NCBI RefSeq assembly: GCF_034092415.1 | Contig: NZ_CP139304.1 | Location: 248,001-312,000 of the forward strand | Direction: 5' to 3' | DNA: 64,000 bases | From: Prochlorococcus sp. MIT 1341 | GTDB lineage: Bacteria > Cyanobacteriota > Cyanobacteriia > PCC-6307 > Cyanobiaceae | Shown here: positions 16,567 through 24,502 of the stretch, piece after piece | How positions within the stretch are numbered: the first letter of the stretch is position 1 | Layout: every line of letters starts with the position of its first letter | Position numbers and translations under genes: made by a program | The notes under the pieces: model-generated | Told to the model about the DNA's origin: nothing | Databases searched by the model: none | Seen by the model: the letters and a program-made list of their open reading frames with translations, nothing else

Positions 16567-16752
16567 CTATTCTTCTACTTGCTTAATTATTACTAAATAA
16601 ACTGAATCCATCTTTTCTAGATCTTGAAAATTGATTTTCCTTGAGGAAGGTCCTTTTTTGCTGCTAGGCACAGTTGGATTATCTGCATTACAAGGGTTCC
16701 TGTATGTGGATTTGATAGGAGCCAGAACAACCCCGCTCTCAGCAAGCTTCAC
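16567..16752 (-). CDS. Possible small protein, GTG start
   Basis: A 61-residue polar frame with several Pro and Ser residues and a C-terminal helix DLEKMDSVYLVIIKQ. It starts at GTG with a weak AGG upstream. No motif or paralogue is seen, so it could be a chance frame. Confidence 0.3.
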   Translation of the reverse strand: MKLAESGVVLAPIKSTYRNPCNADNPTVPSSKKGPSSRKINFQDLEKMDSVYLVIIKQVEE

Positions 16753-16898
16753 CTAACAGGAATACATAGTAAAAAAACTACTTCTTTAGTCGCTTCGTGT
16801 TAATGGACGTACTGTTGTGTTTGTATTCGCATGCTTGGTATGACTAATTCTGTAGGGCGCGATGTGTTTTTAAGATTCGTAATTTAGACAGGCAATTC

Positions 16899-17159
16899 TT
16901 GTTGGATGCTGTTGGCATTCTTGATTCCAGAAGTCTTGTTTTTTTAGCTTTGGGGTTGCTAGAGCGATGGGAGCAAGACCTATTGAGTCCCCATAGTAGG
17001 CACTTGAGACTTCTAGCATTCCGGCGAACAGTGCTTTTAGCATTGGAGGAGATCTTTTATTCATCCCATACACAAGCGCACTTAATGAGTTTCTGCATGA
17101 GCGGGATTACTTATTCAGAAAGACGTAAAACGATTATGATGGTAGTACATTTATACTAA
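16899..17159 (+). CDS. Possible leucine-rich helical protein, uncertain start
   Basis: A frame of 86 codons from TTG 16899, rich in Leu, Arg and Glu (LLERWEQDLL, LLAFRRTVLLALEE), which looks like coding sequence rather than AT noise. The frame stays open upstream to 16848 but offers no usual start there, so either TTG is used or the 5' end is damaged. No family is recognised. It is followed closely by the gene at 17169. Confidence 0.4.
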   Translation: MLDAVGILDSRSLVFLALGLLERWEQDLLSPHSRHLRLLAFRRTVLLALEEIFYSSHTQAHLMSFCMSGITYSERRKTIMMVVHLY

Positions 17160-17168
17160 AAAGGGGGA

Positions 17169-17423
17169 ATGGCTTTTGTCTCTTCTGGTTCTACTCCTGA
17201 TTTCCTTGTTGTTGAACTTGGTGACATCATTGTCGTCGAAGAAGGTTTGCCTATTAAGGAGGGAAGTCAAGATAGTTGGTGGTTAGGTTATGTTATCCAT
17301 ATCGTCGGAGGTGCACGAGACCCTTCTGTTAACAGCCTTTTTCAGGTGGTTAATGTGGACACAGGGATGATTCAGACCATTAATGCTGATCTGGTTAAAG
17401 GGATACTTAGGCCAAAAGATTAG
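17169..17423 (+). CDS. DUF3104-like small protein
   Basis: An 84-residue soluble protein with a beta-rich plan: VELGDIIVVEEG, DSWWLGYVIHIVGGARDP, SLFQVVNVDTGMIQTINADLVKGI. This matches my memory of DUF3104, a family found in Prochlorococcus and marine Synechococcus, often in several copies. The WWxGxVI and VDTGxIxxxNAD motifs suggest a small SH3-like barrel. Function is unknown. The gene begins just after the 16899 frame. Confidence 0.75.
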   Translation: MAFVSSGSTPDFLVVELGDIIVVEEGLPIKEGSQDSWWLGYVIHIVGGARDPSVNSLFQVVNVDTGMIQTINADLVKGILRPKD

Positions 17424-17492
17424 GTGATTTGAAAGATAAGATATTTCTAGTGCTTTTAAAATGATTGGTTATAGAAGGGCATTTTATTTTGT

Positions 17493-17708
17493 CTATTCCC
17501 AGGGATCTTTGTTGAGGTCTCTACAAGGTGTGTTAAGGGAGGGGAGCTCTGTCTCCTTGAGTTTTTTTATTCCTTTCCATTCACACCACATTTCATTAAG
17601 CAACCAGGATTGAGAAAGGCTTTTTGCTCCATGCTCAAGAAGCAATATTTGTGAAGTGCTGAGGGTCTTCCAGGCTTTGTATTCTTCTTTCCAGTTTTTG
17701 TCGTCCAT
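17493..17708 (-). CDS. Small Trp-rich hypothetical protein
   Basis: A 71-residue frame with six Trp residues (NWKEEYKAWKTLS, SWLLNEMWCEWKGI, and a WE end), charged and predicted helical. No family is recognised. The Trp content is unusual for random AT-rich frames and supports a real small gene. Confidence 0.5.
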   Translation of the reverse strand: MDDKNWKEEYKAWKTLSTSQILLLEHGAKSLSQSWLLNEMWCEWKGIKKLKETELPSLNTPCRDLNKDPWE

Positions 17709-17800
17709 GTAATGATTGAACTTCTAGGTATAATGATCCTTTGTTTATGATATTTTGCAAGGTATGTAACATAATCACAGGGGTGTAGCAGATGTTTGAT

Positions 17801-17810
17801 GGGGGGGGGG
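17801..17810. repeat. G10 homopolymer
   Basis: Ten consecutive G residues in an AT-rich intergenic stretch between two leftward small genes. Such tracts are slippage-prone, so length may vary between cells, or may be misread by sequencers. Confidence 0.85.
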
Positions 17811-17900
17811 AGAGGATGTTAATAGTCTTTTCTATATACCGTTAATAGTCAAATTTGAACAAGATAAATATTTTCAGTGATTTGTAGAATCAAATTAAGT

Positions 17901-18242
17901 CTAAAAACCAGATTTCTGAAGTTGTGTATAAAGATAATCAACTCTTTGCCTGTTGACACCAAGGTCTGATACTCCTATCCGGGATGAAGAACGGATCTGT
18001 ATCCTAGCTTTAGTTGGTATCCTTAGAATTTCCAGGTCATCTGGGAACCTAAAGATAAGACTTCTTACGACAGCATGCATGTAATTATCTGAACTTTTTA
18101 AAATGGAACATCTTGGAAGATCTTTAATAATAGTTTTTAGGTTTAAGAATGCATCATCAACTTTCTTGAATTCCCATTCGTCAAGTACACAGTTACTTGT
18201 TTGTATGCAAGGAGATAAAGAATCCTTTTGAACATAAGCCAT
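17901..18242 (-). CDS. DUF1499 family protein
   Basis: A 113-residue protein whose C-terminal half, IQIRSSSRIGVSDLGVNRQR followed by VDYLY, is the DUF1499 signature; the middle part SSDNYMHAVVRSLIFRFPDDLEI also fits the family. DUF1499 proteins are found in cyanobacteria, algae and plants and have no established function. No signal peptide is visible here. It is complete in length for a single domain. Confidence 0.85.
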   Translation of the reverse strand: MAYVQKDSLSPCIQTSNCVLDEWEFKKVDDAFLNLKTIIKDLPRCSILKSSDNYMHAVVRSLIFRFPDDLEILRIPTKARIQIRSSSRIGVSDLGVNRQRVDYLYTQLQKSGF

Positions 18243-18385
18243 AGAGATCAGTGGCGGTAAGTAATAAGATTTTATCAGTAAGTTTAATATAAGTGTGGGG
18301 TTGAGGGGATGCTACTTTTATTTTGGAACAATAATATATTTGTTTTGATTAGTTGGATTAATTGGGGTATTGATTGAGTGATCTG

Positions 18386-18769
18386 TTATTGAATTTCTTG
18401 GTTTCCGTCTTCTTTTTCTTTAGGAACTATAGTTTCTTTTTCGAGAATATATTTTACTTGCTTTCCAATCTTATCTGGAACGCTTATTTTGCATCCTTTG
18501 TCTTCAAGTTTACAACCCGGCCTTGATCTTTCAACTTTCCAGCTACAGGGAACTTCTTCTGTTTCTGAATCAATAATCTTCCAGCCATCATCAACATATT
18601 CTTGAATGTCGCCTTCATCGCAATAAATATATACTATTTCTTGTTGGGTGACTTTTGTCTCTACATTATCAAAATCAAAAAAACTTTCATATTTATTTAA
18701 AAGTGTACAACTACTTAGAAGAGATGATAGGGCAAGAAAGGTATATAAAGGCTTCTTCAAGTAATTCAT
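18386..18769 (-). CDS. Putative small lipoprotein
   Basis: A 127-residue protein beginning with a basic N-terminus, a hydrophobic stretch and a lipobox-like LSSC at about residues 18-21, which predicts lipid attachment and export. The mature part is acidic with five further Cys residues (IYCDE, VPCSW, PGCKLEDKGCKI), four of which could form disulfides, and ends in a charged tail. No family is recognised. Confidence 0.65.
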   Translation of the reverse strand: MNYLKKPLYTFLALSSLLSSCTLLNKYESFFDFDNVETKVTQQEIVYIYCDEGDIQEYVDDGWKIIDSETEEVPCSWKVERSRPGCKLEDKGCKISVPDKIGKQVKYILEKETIVPKEKEDGNQEIQ

Positions 18770-19497
18770 GCTAAATAATCTTTGGTTAGAGGGTAGAGTA
18801 GTATGTGGAATACTAACCTGTATTGAATCAGTTCTTATAAATAATGTGGAACTAAAAATATGTTGTCAACTTTATACCTGGATTTCTGCCATGTATTTGC
18901 TTAATAGCAGTGCTTGTTGTGTATTGTGTTAGCAACAGGCCTTCAATCCAGAATTTTTAACTAGGATAACTGCCCCTTATATTCTATACTTTCGTGAATG
19001 AAAGAATATCACAATAGGATGTAACAAAATATCTCCTGCAATAAGAGATAAAGTCTTTTGTGGGCATAGCACCCATTGGAACTCTCCTCTAATGGAATTT
19101 GTCAGACCTGGTTTGGTATGAACATGAACAGGCTTAGAAATACAGTATGAGTTGTTTGCGATCTTTATCAATTAAATTGCGCCTGACATTCTGGTTTTCA
19201 ATAAGGTCACCTAACCACACTGGAGTAGAGCTTATTAATGATTCCACTATTAATCTTGTCATTTACTTTTTGTTGGTATTGCACTTTTTTCTAACGTATT
19301 TAGGGAGGTAGAGGGAGTATGGGTGCAGTAGATTGCGAAATTAGGGAACTGTAACTTTATAATATTTTAAAAGTAGATTGGTAATATTCCGATCATTAAA
19401 GGTTTGCGAGATTCAATTATATTAAAGGGATCTCTCCCCTTCTATATATCAACTCCCGGTTAACAATCTGGTAAAAGTTAACTGGGGATTAGGAAAT
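18770..19497. other. Long stretch without a convincing gene
   Basis: About 730 bases. A 64-residue minus-strand frame at 18977-19171 has no supporting feature and I do not call it. At the right end an interrupted inverted repeat (19454-19488) precedes the frame at 19498. The rest shows no recognisable RNA or repeat. Confidence 0.5.
19454..19488 (+). promoter_or_regulatory. Interrupted inverted repeat upstream of the 19498 frame
   Basis: TCCC plus GTTAAC (19454-19464) pairs with GTTAAC plus GGGA (19477-19488), with a small internal loop. It lies ten bases before the ATG at 19498, so it could cover the ribosome-binding site in the RNA or be an operator on DNA. Confidence 0.4.
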
Positions 19498-19701
19498 ATG
19501 CTTTGTGATAGCCAAGTGGTGGATGAACCCAAGGCTTTTATTCAGAACTCTTCCTATATCGACATTCCTTGGCTTTTTCTTCATAAAAATCCAACAACTA
19601 CTAGCAATATCCGCAACCATGCGCTAGATATGTGTGTCTTGATTTCTTTCAGAAACGAAAACGGACGTTTTCAATGGATCAAATTCAAAAATTACGATTA
19701 G
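19498..19701 (+). CDS. Possible small hypothetical protein
   Basis: A 67-residue frame beginning with ATG just after the inverted repeat at 19454-19488. It has no recognised motif and no clear ribosome-binding site except GGGGATTAGGA upstream. It overlaps the 45-aa frame at 19674 by 28 bases. Either one, or both, may be real. Confidence 0.35.
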   Translation: MLCDSQVVDEPKAFIQNSSYIDIPWLFLHKNPTTTSNIRNHALDMCVLISFRNENGRFQWIKFKNYD

Positions 19702-19811
19702 TAGAGGCCCTGGCAACCTCTAAGGCCAAAGGCAATGCACCTCTTGCCGAAGCTGTACGAGTAGCCCTTGAAGAGGACCAAGCTAGGCAAATGCCGTCGA
19801 AGGCCGCCTAA
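19674..19811 (+). CDS. Small Ala-rich helical protein (45 aa)
   Basis: The frame from ATG 19674 to TAA 19809-19811 encodes MDQIQKLRLVEALATSKAKG, then LAEAVRVALEEDQARQM. The alanine- and glutamate-rich, amphipathic composition is unlike the AT-rich noise around it and suggests a real small helical protein. No function is known. It overlaps the end of the preceding frame by 28 bases. Confidence 0.5.
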   Translation: MDQIQKLRLVEALATSKAKGNAPLAEAVRVALEEDQARQMPSKAA

Positions 19812-20038
19812 TAAACATTATTTGGTAGAAAGCCTTATGTTTTGTTGGAAGAAAGCTTAAGGGTCACATCTTTGATCTTTTACTCAGCCCACACTTTTGT
19901 TTCCCCTCTAAGAAGCAAAAACCAACCAAGAATTCTTTTATGAGCATTTATACCTATTTTGCTGCCGCTTTAGCGTTCTCCGCACTTGATTTTGCTGGTT
20001 TTTGGGTGGATCTTTGAAGAGGTGTATAAAGTTCTTCC

Positions 20039-20518
20039 ATGGCTGTTCTACTTCTCCTTCTTATTATCGTTTCAGGGGTTGGCTCTGTAATTCTTTGGAC
20101 TAGTAAAAATCCAAAGGCAGAGGAAATAAAGTTAATTCTCAAAACTATTTTTCAGAATTTAAAAGAGCTATTTGGAAACCTAAAAAAGCTTTTTAGTGCT
20201 TTAAAGGATTTGATTGATGATATAAGTTCTAGTGAAAGCCAGGAAGAGACGCCTAAGACAGAGACGCCTAAGACAGAGACGCCTAAGACAGAGACCCCTA
20301 CTACCATTGACCAGACAACAAAAGCTGCACCGTCCCTCCAAACAAGTTCTGTTGATCAAATTGTTGATTCACCGACCGAAACCGCAGTTACTGAAGTTTG
20401 TGAAATGAAACCAAATCCAACTTCTACTTCTCAAGTCAATTCAGCCACAGAAGTAGATGCTACCACTGGTGATTCAGAGAAAAAGCCCTATGAGGTTGAC
20501 CCCTTTAATGACAATTAG
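20039..20518 (+). CDS. Single-span membrane protein with Thr-rich repeat tail
   Basis: A 159-residue protein: one N-terminal membrane segment (residues 3-20), a Lys/Leu-rich amphipathic helix (about 28-60), and a low-complexity acidic tail rich in Thr, Glu, Pro and Ser. The tail begins with a tandem ETPKT repeat encoded by three identical 15-base units. The plan suggests a cell-envelope or thylakoid-anchored protein with a disordered tail. No homologous family is recognised. Confidence 0.65.
   Translation: MAVLLLLLIIVSGVGSVILWTSKNPKAEEIKLILKTIFQNLKELFGNLKKLFSALKDLIDDISSSESQEETPKTETPKTETPKTETPTTIDQTTKAAPSLQTSSVDQIVDSPTETAVTEVCEMKPNPTSTSQVNSATEVDATTGDSEKKPYEVDPFNDN
20246..20290 (+). repeat. 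Three perfect 15-base tandem repeats
   Basis: GAGACGCCTAAGACA occurs three times in a row without a single difference, followed by a partial unit. Each unit adds five residues (ETPKT), so copy-number change would keep the frame. Confidence 0.95.
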
Positions 20519-20663
20519 GGCCAGTTGTATGGCCCCAACAATGAAAACAAATGTGAGAACTGAAAAATTATTATGAAAAAGATTACATGTGGCCATTCAT
20601 TTAGTAGTACTTCCTAGACCTTATAAGAATGATCATTTTTTATATTTTTAAAGAGTAGTTCAT

Positions 20664-21131
20664 ATGGGTATTAATAAAATTTTTCTGGTTATACAACATA
20701 ATCCATTCACTTACTCATTGATAGCATCTGCTGTATTGGTGTTTATAACAATCATACCTTTGGCAATAGCTAGATATAGGAATTCACTTGATTTGATTAG
20801 GGATATTAGAACACCTCGAACATTGTTTAATCAAATGCCAAAGTGGGGGAAGCGTGCTACTTGGGCACATAAGAATAGTTTTGAATCATTTACACTTCAT
20901 GCGCCAGCAATTCTAATGGCGTTGATCACAGAGTTGATGATAGGGAATAAATTAACTGGAATCTCTGTAAAGGCTGCTATTTTATACCCTATTTTTAGAT
21001 TGTTATATATAATTTTTTATCTATTAAATGTTCCAATAGGGAGAGCATTGTTTTGGGGAAGTGGAATGATATGTACTGGAATAATATATACAGAGGGATT
21101 AAGATGGATATTAAAATATGGGAATTATTAG
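20664..21131 (+). CDS. MAPEG-family membrane protein
   Basis: A 155-residue four-helix membrane protein of the eicosanoid/glutathione-metabolism family. The segment KWGKRATWAHKNSFESFTLH at about 66-85 is the recognisable MAPEG signature, followed by three hydrophobic helices. Bacterial members are mostly uncharacterised; some have glutathione transferase activity. The stop codon lies inside a strong hairpin that probably terminates transcription. Confidence 0.85.
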   Translation: MGINKIFLVIQHNPFTYSLIASAVLVFITIIPLAIARYRNSLDLIRDIRTPRTLFNQMPKWGKRATWAHKNSFESFTLHAPAILMALITELMIGNKLTGISVKAAILYPIFRLLYIIFYLLNVPIGRALFWGSGMICTGIIYTEGLRWILKYGNY

Positions 21132-21160
21132 TTGTAGTAATAATTCCCTATTATTTATTA
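21120..21160 (+). terminator. Hairpin terminator overlapping the MAPEG stop codon
   Basis: GGGAATTATTA (21120-21130) pairs perfectly with TAATAATTCCC (21138-21148) over eleven bases with a seven-base loop, followed by a T-rich TATTATTTATT. The TAG stop codon (21129-21131) is inside the stem. Confidence 0.75.
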
Positions 21161-21203
21161 GACTTTAAATTTTAAGCAATATATTTAGAAAAATATTAGA
21201 AGT

Positions 21204-21413
21204 TTATTTAACTGTACACTTTTCTCCGTAGATAAGTTCCCAACAATGATCTTTGCCAAATCCAAGACCACGTGTATAGCCATTGAAAATTTTGCCTTTC
21301 TGTAGTATTGGGAAACCCTTTGGTCCATCGCTTGCGTTGGCGTTGGGCACTATGGAAGTCAAAGAAAGCAATAAACCAGATGCAAGGATTAAAGAGCAGG
21401 CTTTTAGCTTCAC
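21204..21413 (-). CDS. Small exported protein
   Basis: A 69-residue protein with a clear signal peptide (basic start, ACSLILASGLLLSLTS core, cleavage near NANA-SD) leaving a mature part of about 40 residues with two cysteines (HCWELIYGEKC) that could form a disulfide. No family is recognised. The convincing signal peptide supports a real gene. Confidence 0.65.
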   Translation of the reverse strand: MKLKACSLILASGLLLSLTSIVPNANASDGPKGFPILQKGKIFNGYTRGLGFGKDHCWELIYGEKCTVK

Positions 21414-21673
21414 TTGAATTTTAAAATAGAACTATATAATCATATCCAGCATATGGAGATTGTCCAGTGGTTGAATAGGTTAATGTGCCTTTGTCGAAAT
21501 AATATTACTTAAGGAAAATTTCTTTTCATTTAGAAGTTTACAACATTTCCTAGTTGAAGGATTTTTGTCTAGGGTTGAAGAATATAGATGTAGTGATTAT
21601 TGAATTAATTGTTAGGCTAGAGTTTATTGAAAATGCTTGTGATAAGGTTGTAAAAAGTAAAAGATGGAAATCT

Positions 21674-23047
21674 ATGGCTGAATTTCCTATAGGCATATGG
21701 CTAATAACGAGCTGTATTTTGTTTATATTTTCTTCCCTCAAACATTTTCTTCTTGGCAGTTCAGCTTGGGACTTAGGCATCTTTGAGCAGTTTTCATGGT
21801 TGATATCAAATGGAGATATAAATGGCATAAGCAGTCTTAGAGGGATAACCCCTTTGCAAGATCACTTTTCCCTATTGCTACTACCAATTGGGATAATTTA
21901 TAAACTCTTACCGTCTACCTATACTTTACTGGGGCTCCAATCTGCATCGTTAGGTGCAATTCCCGCGATTTCTAGTTATTTGTGTGAAAAATATGGGATT
22001 CCAAAAAAGCTTCGTATTTCGTTGACGATTGCTACTGCATTTAGTCCCATAATCTTTTTAGTAAATATAGCAAACTTTCACCCTGAGGTACTCGTAACTC
22101 CTTTTATGTTACTTGCTCTAGTTTATATAAGGGAAGGGAGATATATAAGATTATTTCTTCTTTTGTTTATATCCTTATTCGCAAAAAAATCTCAATGCCT
22201 TTTTGGTGCTGGACTAGCAATATATTCATTTTTTATTGAAAGGAAAAGAGTAGCATTTATAATTATGCTGATATCAATTGGCTGGTGGTTTCTTGCAGCT
22301 TCTTTCTCTTCCGCAGGCGGCGATTATATTCAAAGTAGATTAGGTTACCTAGGGTCCGAAAATATAGCAATAATAAATTCCTTACTCTTTACCCCCTGGA
22401 AGATATTTGAAGAGGCCCCACCTGATACAATCTTGCTTTATATAATTGGCCTAATTTTACCTTTTAGTGCGTTAATTAACAAGAAATCCTTACCAGCAAT
22501 GTATGGTACTATTCCATTCTTTTTTATTAATTTAATTTCTAATACTGGAACTCAGAGGGAACTTTACTCCCAGTATTCTATTGGAATTCTCCCTTTTATT
22601 ATAGTTGCTTGTATTGATTGCTTAAAATCTGATTTTCGACATAACTCGTCAAATTTATTAAGAGCATACTATTTAACGATTATTCTGACAATTGTTGCTT
22701 TTATTGGGTATTCAAGAATTGGATATTATCAACATAGATATTTTCCACGTTGGAATGCTGCATTGGAATTTAATAGAATAAAGCAATTAATACCTTCTGA
22801 TTCATCTGTACTTACTAGTGATCATCACGCTGCTCATTTCTCTGCAAGAAAACTAATTCATAATATAGAAGACAGTAACTATAACCCACTTACTCAATAC
22901 GATTATCTGGTCTTCCCGATACTAAACCCAAATGAGAATAGGTTTGATGAGATGAACAGTATTATTGACTCTATTCCCGATGAGCAAAAAGAATGTGTAA
23001 GTAACTTAAAGTATTTTAGAGTTTGCTCTATTTATGAGAATCAGTAA
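21674..23047 (+). CDS. DUF2079 polytopic membrane protein
   Basis: A roughly 457-residue protein with about ten membrane helices. The stretch SSAWDLGIFEQFSWLISNGD near the N-terminus, PLQDHFSLLLLPIGIIYKLLPS and NFHPEVLVTPFMLLAL are characteristic of DUF2079, a family with a glycosyltransferase-like (GT-C) membrane fold. The frame is open to a TTG at 21554; I prefer ATG 21674 because it starts just before the first helix. Substrate unknown; sugar or lipid-linked sugar transfer is only an inference from the fold. Confidence 0.8.
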   Translation: MAEFPIGIWLITSCILFIFSSLKHFLLGSSAWDLGIFEQFSWLISNGDINGISSLRGITPLQDHFSLLLLPIGIIYKLLPSTYTLLGLQSASLGAIPAISSYLCEKYGIPKKLRISLTIATAFSPIIFLVNIANFHPEVLVTPFMLLALVYIREGRYIRLFLLLFISLFAKKSQCLFGAGLAIYSFFIERKRVAFIIMLISIGWWFLAASFSSAGGDYIQSRLGYLGSENIAIINSLLFTPWKIFEEAPPDTILLYIIGLILPFSALINKKSLPAMYGTIPFFFINLISNTGTQRELYSQYSIGILPFIIVACIDCLKSDFRHNSSNLLRAYYLTIILTIVAFIGYSRIGYYQHRYFPRWNAALEFNRIKQLIPSDSSVLTSDHHAAHFSARKLIHNIEDSNYNPLTQYDYLVFPILNPNENRFDEMNSIIDSIPDEQKECVSNLKYFRVCSIYENQ

Positions 23048-23067
23048 TATGGTGATTTGCTTGGTAA

Positions 23068-23271
23068 TCAGGTCTTTTTCTTGGCTTTAGATTTTGACTT
23101 GTTTTTTTTTGGTTCTATTAGTTCAAGCAATTCCTCCATCTTCGTCATTGCATTTTTGACTTCGGCAGGATTTGGCATTATTTGTTCCTCAGTGACTGCC
23201 GCATGCATGTCCCTAAGCTCCTTTCGAAGTTTAGAAAGCTGTGTTTTCACAACAGCTTTCTTTTCACTCAT
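23068..23271 (-). CDS. Small coiled-coil protein, paralogue of the 15.6-kb gene
   Basis: A 67-residue protein from MSEKKAVVKTQ, with helix 1 LSKLRKELRDMHAAVTEEQI, a MPNPAEV turn, helix 2 KNAMTKMEELLELI and a Lys/Ser tail. It shares size, helix-turn-helix hairpin layout, the LRKELRD motif and basic tail with the 15638 gene. The frame starts four codons earlier, but the second Met gives the matching length. No function known. Confidence 0.65.
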   Translation of the reverse strand: MSEKKAVVKTQLSKLRKELRDMHAAVTEEQIMPNPAEVKNAMTKMEELLELIEPKKNKSKSKAKKKT

Positions 23272-23463
23272 TGGCAGGCCCATTAAACGTCCATAGCTAA
23301 TATCTAATATATACTAAACATGTTTTTTTGTCTTCCTCTATGTAGTTATGAATATATATATATTAGAGTGATAAATAAATTGACTGCTTAAGTAGGATTA
23401 ACTCGTAAGATAGAGTATGTTAATTAACTAATATACTCGCAAAAACAATGTAAAAATTTTGTT

Positions 23464-24489
23464 ATGGATTCTGATCATAATAAGTCAAGGACCGTTGTTA
23501 TTACAGGAGGTTCATCTGGAATTGGTTTACAGGCTGCAATTAATCTTTTAAAGTTCGGTAACAGGGTAATCTTGCCATGTAGAGACGATAAGACAAAAGA
23601 CAATGTCAAGAAATTACTAAAGCGAAGCCTTAATTCTAATGACATTTCAAATGTAGAGTTCGAAATAATGGATCTTTCTGATCTAAACCAAGTCTCTTGC
23701 TTTAGTAAACGTATTATAGGAAGAGAAAAGTCTATAGATACATTAATTCTTAATGCTGGACTCCAATATACAGGGTCACCATATCCATTGTTTTCCGCTC
23801 AGGGACATGAACTTACTTTTTCTGTTAATCATTTGTCGCACTTTGCTCTAACACTTTCACTCTTAAAGCTGGTTTTGAATTCGGGAGAACCAAGGGTTGT
23901 TATAACCTCTTCAGAAGTTCATAATCCATTATCACCAGGTGGTCGTATAGGTAAAGGGGCAACCTTAGGACGACTTGTTGGTATGACAAATCAAAATATA
24001 ATTATGCTTGATGGTTCTCCTACTTTTAACGCGGATAAATCATATAAAGATAGCAAGTTATGCAATTTACTATTTGCAAAGAAACTATCTGACTATCTAG
24101 AAGACATAGACAGTCCTATTCCAATTTTGTGTTGGGCACCAGGCTTAGTTATTCCACGATCCCGAGCGGGTTTCTTTAGATATAGTCGGCAAAACAATGA
24201 ATTTGGCCAACGGGTATTTGCCTTTGTAGCAAGGGACATTCTACGAATCACCGAAACCCCTGAAGGTGCAGGCTTTCTATTGTATTCTCTAGCCACCTCA
24301 ACTTTATACAATAAAAAAGGATTTTCTTATTATAATAATTCAGTAGGTTTGATGCACCAGAAAAACAAATTTTCCCAATCATCTGTTTCAACAGAAGCAG
24401 AAGATAAAAACTTAAGAGACTATCTGTGGAAAGAATCTCTTAGAATAGTTAGAGAATATGATCTTCCAATAGCAAATTTTAAGCTTTAG
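23464..24489 (+). CDS. POR-like short-chain dehydrogenase lacking the POR cysteine
   Basis: A 341-residue NAD(P)-dependent SDR enzyme related to light-dependent protochlorophyllide reductase. Visible: ITGGSSGIGLQAA coenzyme loop, LNAGLQ, SVNHLSHFALTLSLL, ITSSEVHNP and the catalytic YKDSKLCNLLFAKKL, all POR-like. In true POR a GCVA cysteine binds pigment; here the equivalent stretch is WAPGLVIPRSRAGFFR with no such Cys. So it may use a different substrate; a real por gene should be elsewhere. It lies convergent with the MscS gene. Confidence 0.8.
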   Translation: MDSDHNKSRTVVITGGSSGIGLQAAINLLKFGNRVILPCRDDKTKDNVKKLLKRSLNSNDISNVEFEIMDLSDLNQVSCFSKRIIGREKSIDTLILNAGLQYTGSPYPLFSAQGHELTFSVNHLSHFALTLSLLKLVLNSGEPRVVITSSEVHNPLSPGGRIGKGATLGRLVGMTNQNIIMLDGSPTFNADKSYKDSKLCNLLFAKKLSDYLEDIDSPIPILCWAPGLVIPRSRAGFFRYSRQNNEFGQRVFAFVARDILRITETPEGAGFLLYSLATSTLYNKKGFSYYNNSVGLMHQKNKFSQSSVSTEAEDKNLRDYLWKESLRIVREYDLPIANFKL

Positions 24490-24502
24490 ATAAGAATAAC
24501 TA

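Noticed and set aside
16840-16887. Short frame MTNSVGRDVFLRFVI before the 16899 frame, as a frameshifted N-terminus
   Set aside because: Joining it would need an unproved shift; no matching family was recognised to support it.
18977-19171. 64-residue minus-strand frame
   Set aside because: No motif, no ribosome-binding site and no paralogue; the residue pattern looks random.
19940-20017. 25-codon frame MSIYTYFAAALAFSALDFAG plus five residues, before the 20039 gene
   Set aside because: Hydrophobic and just upstream of a membrane-protein gene, so a leader peptide is conceivable, but it is too short and unsupported to list.
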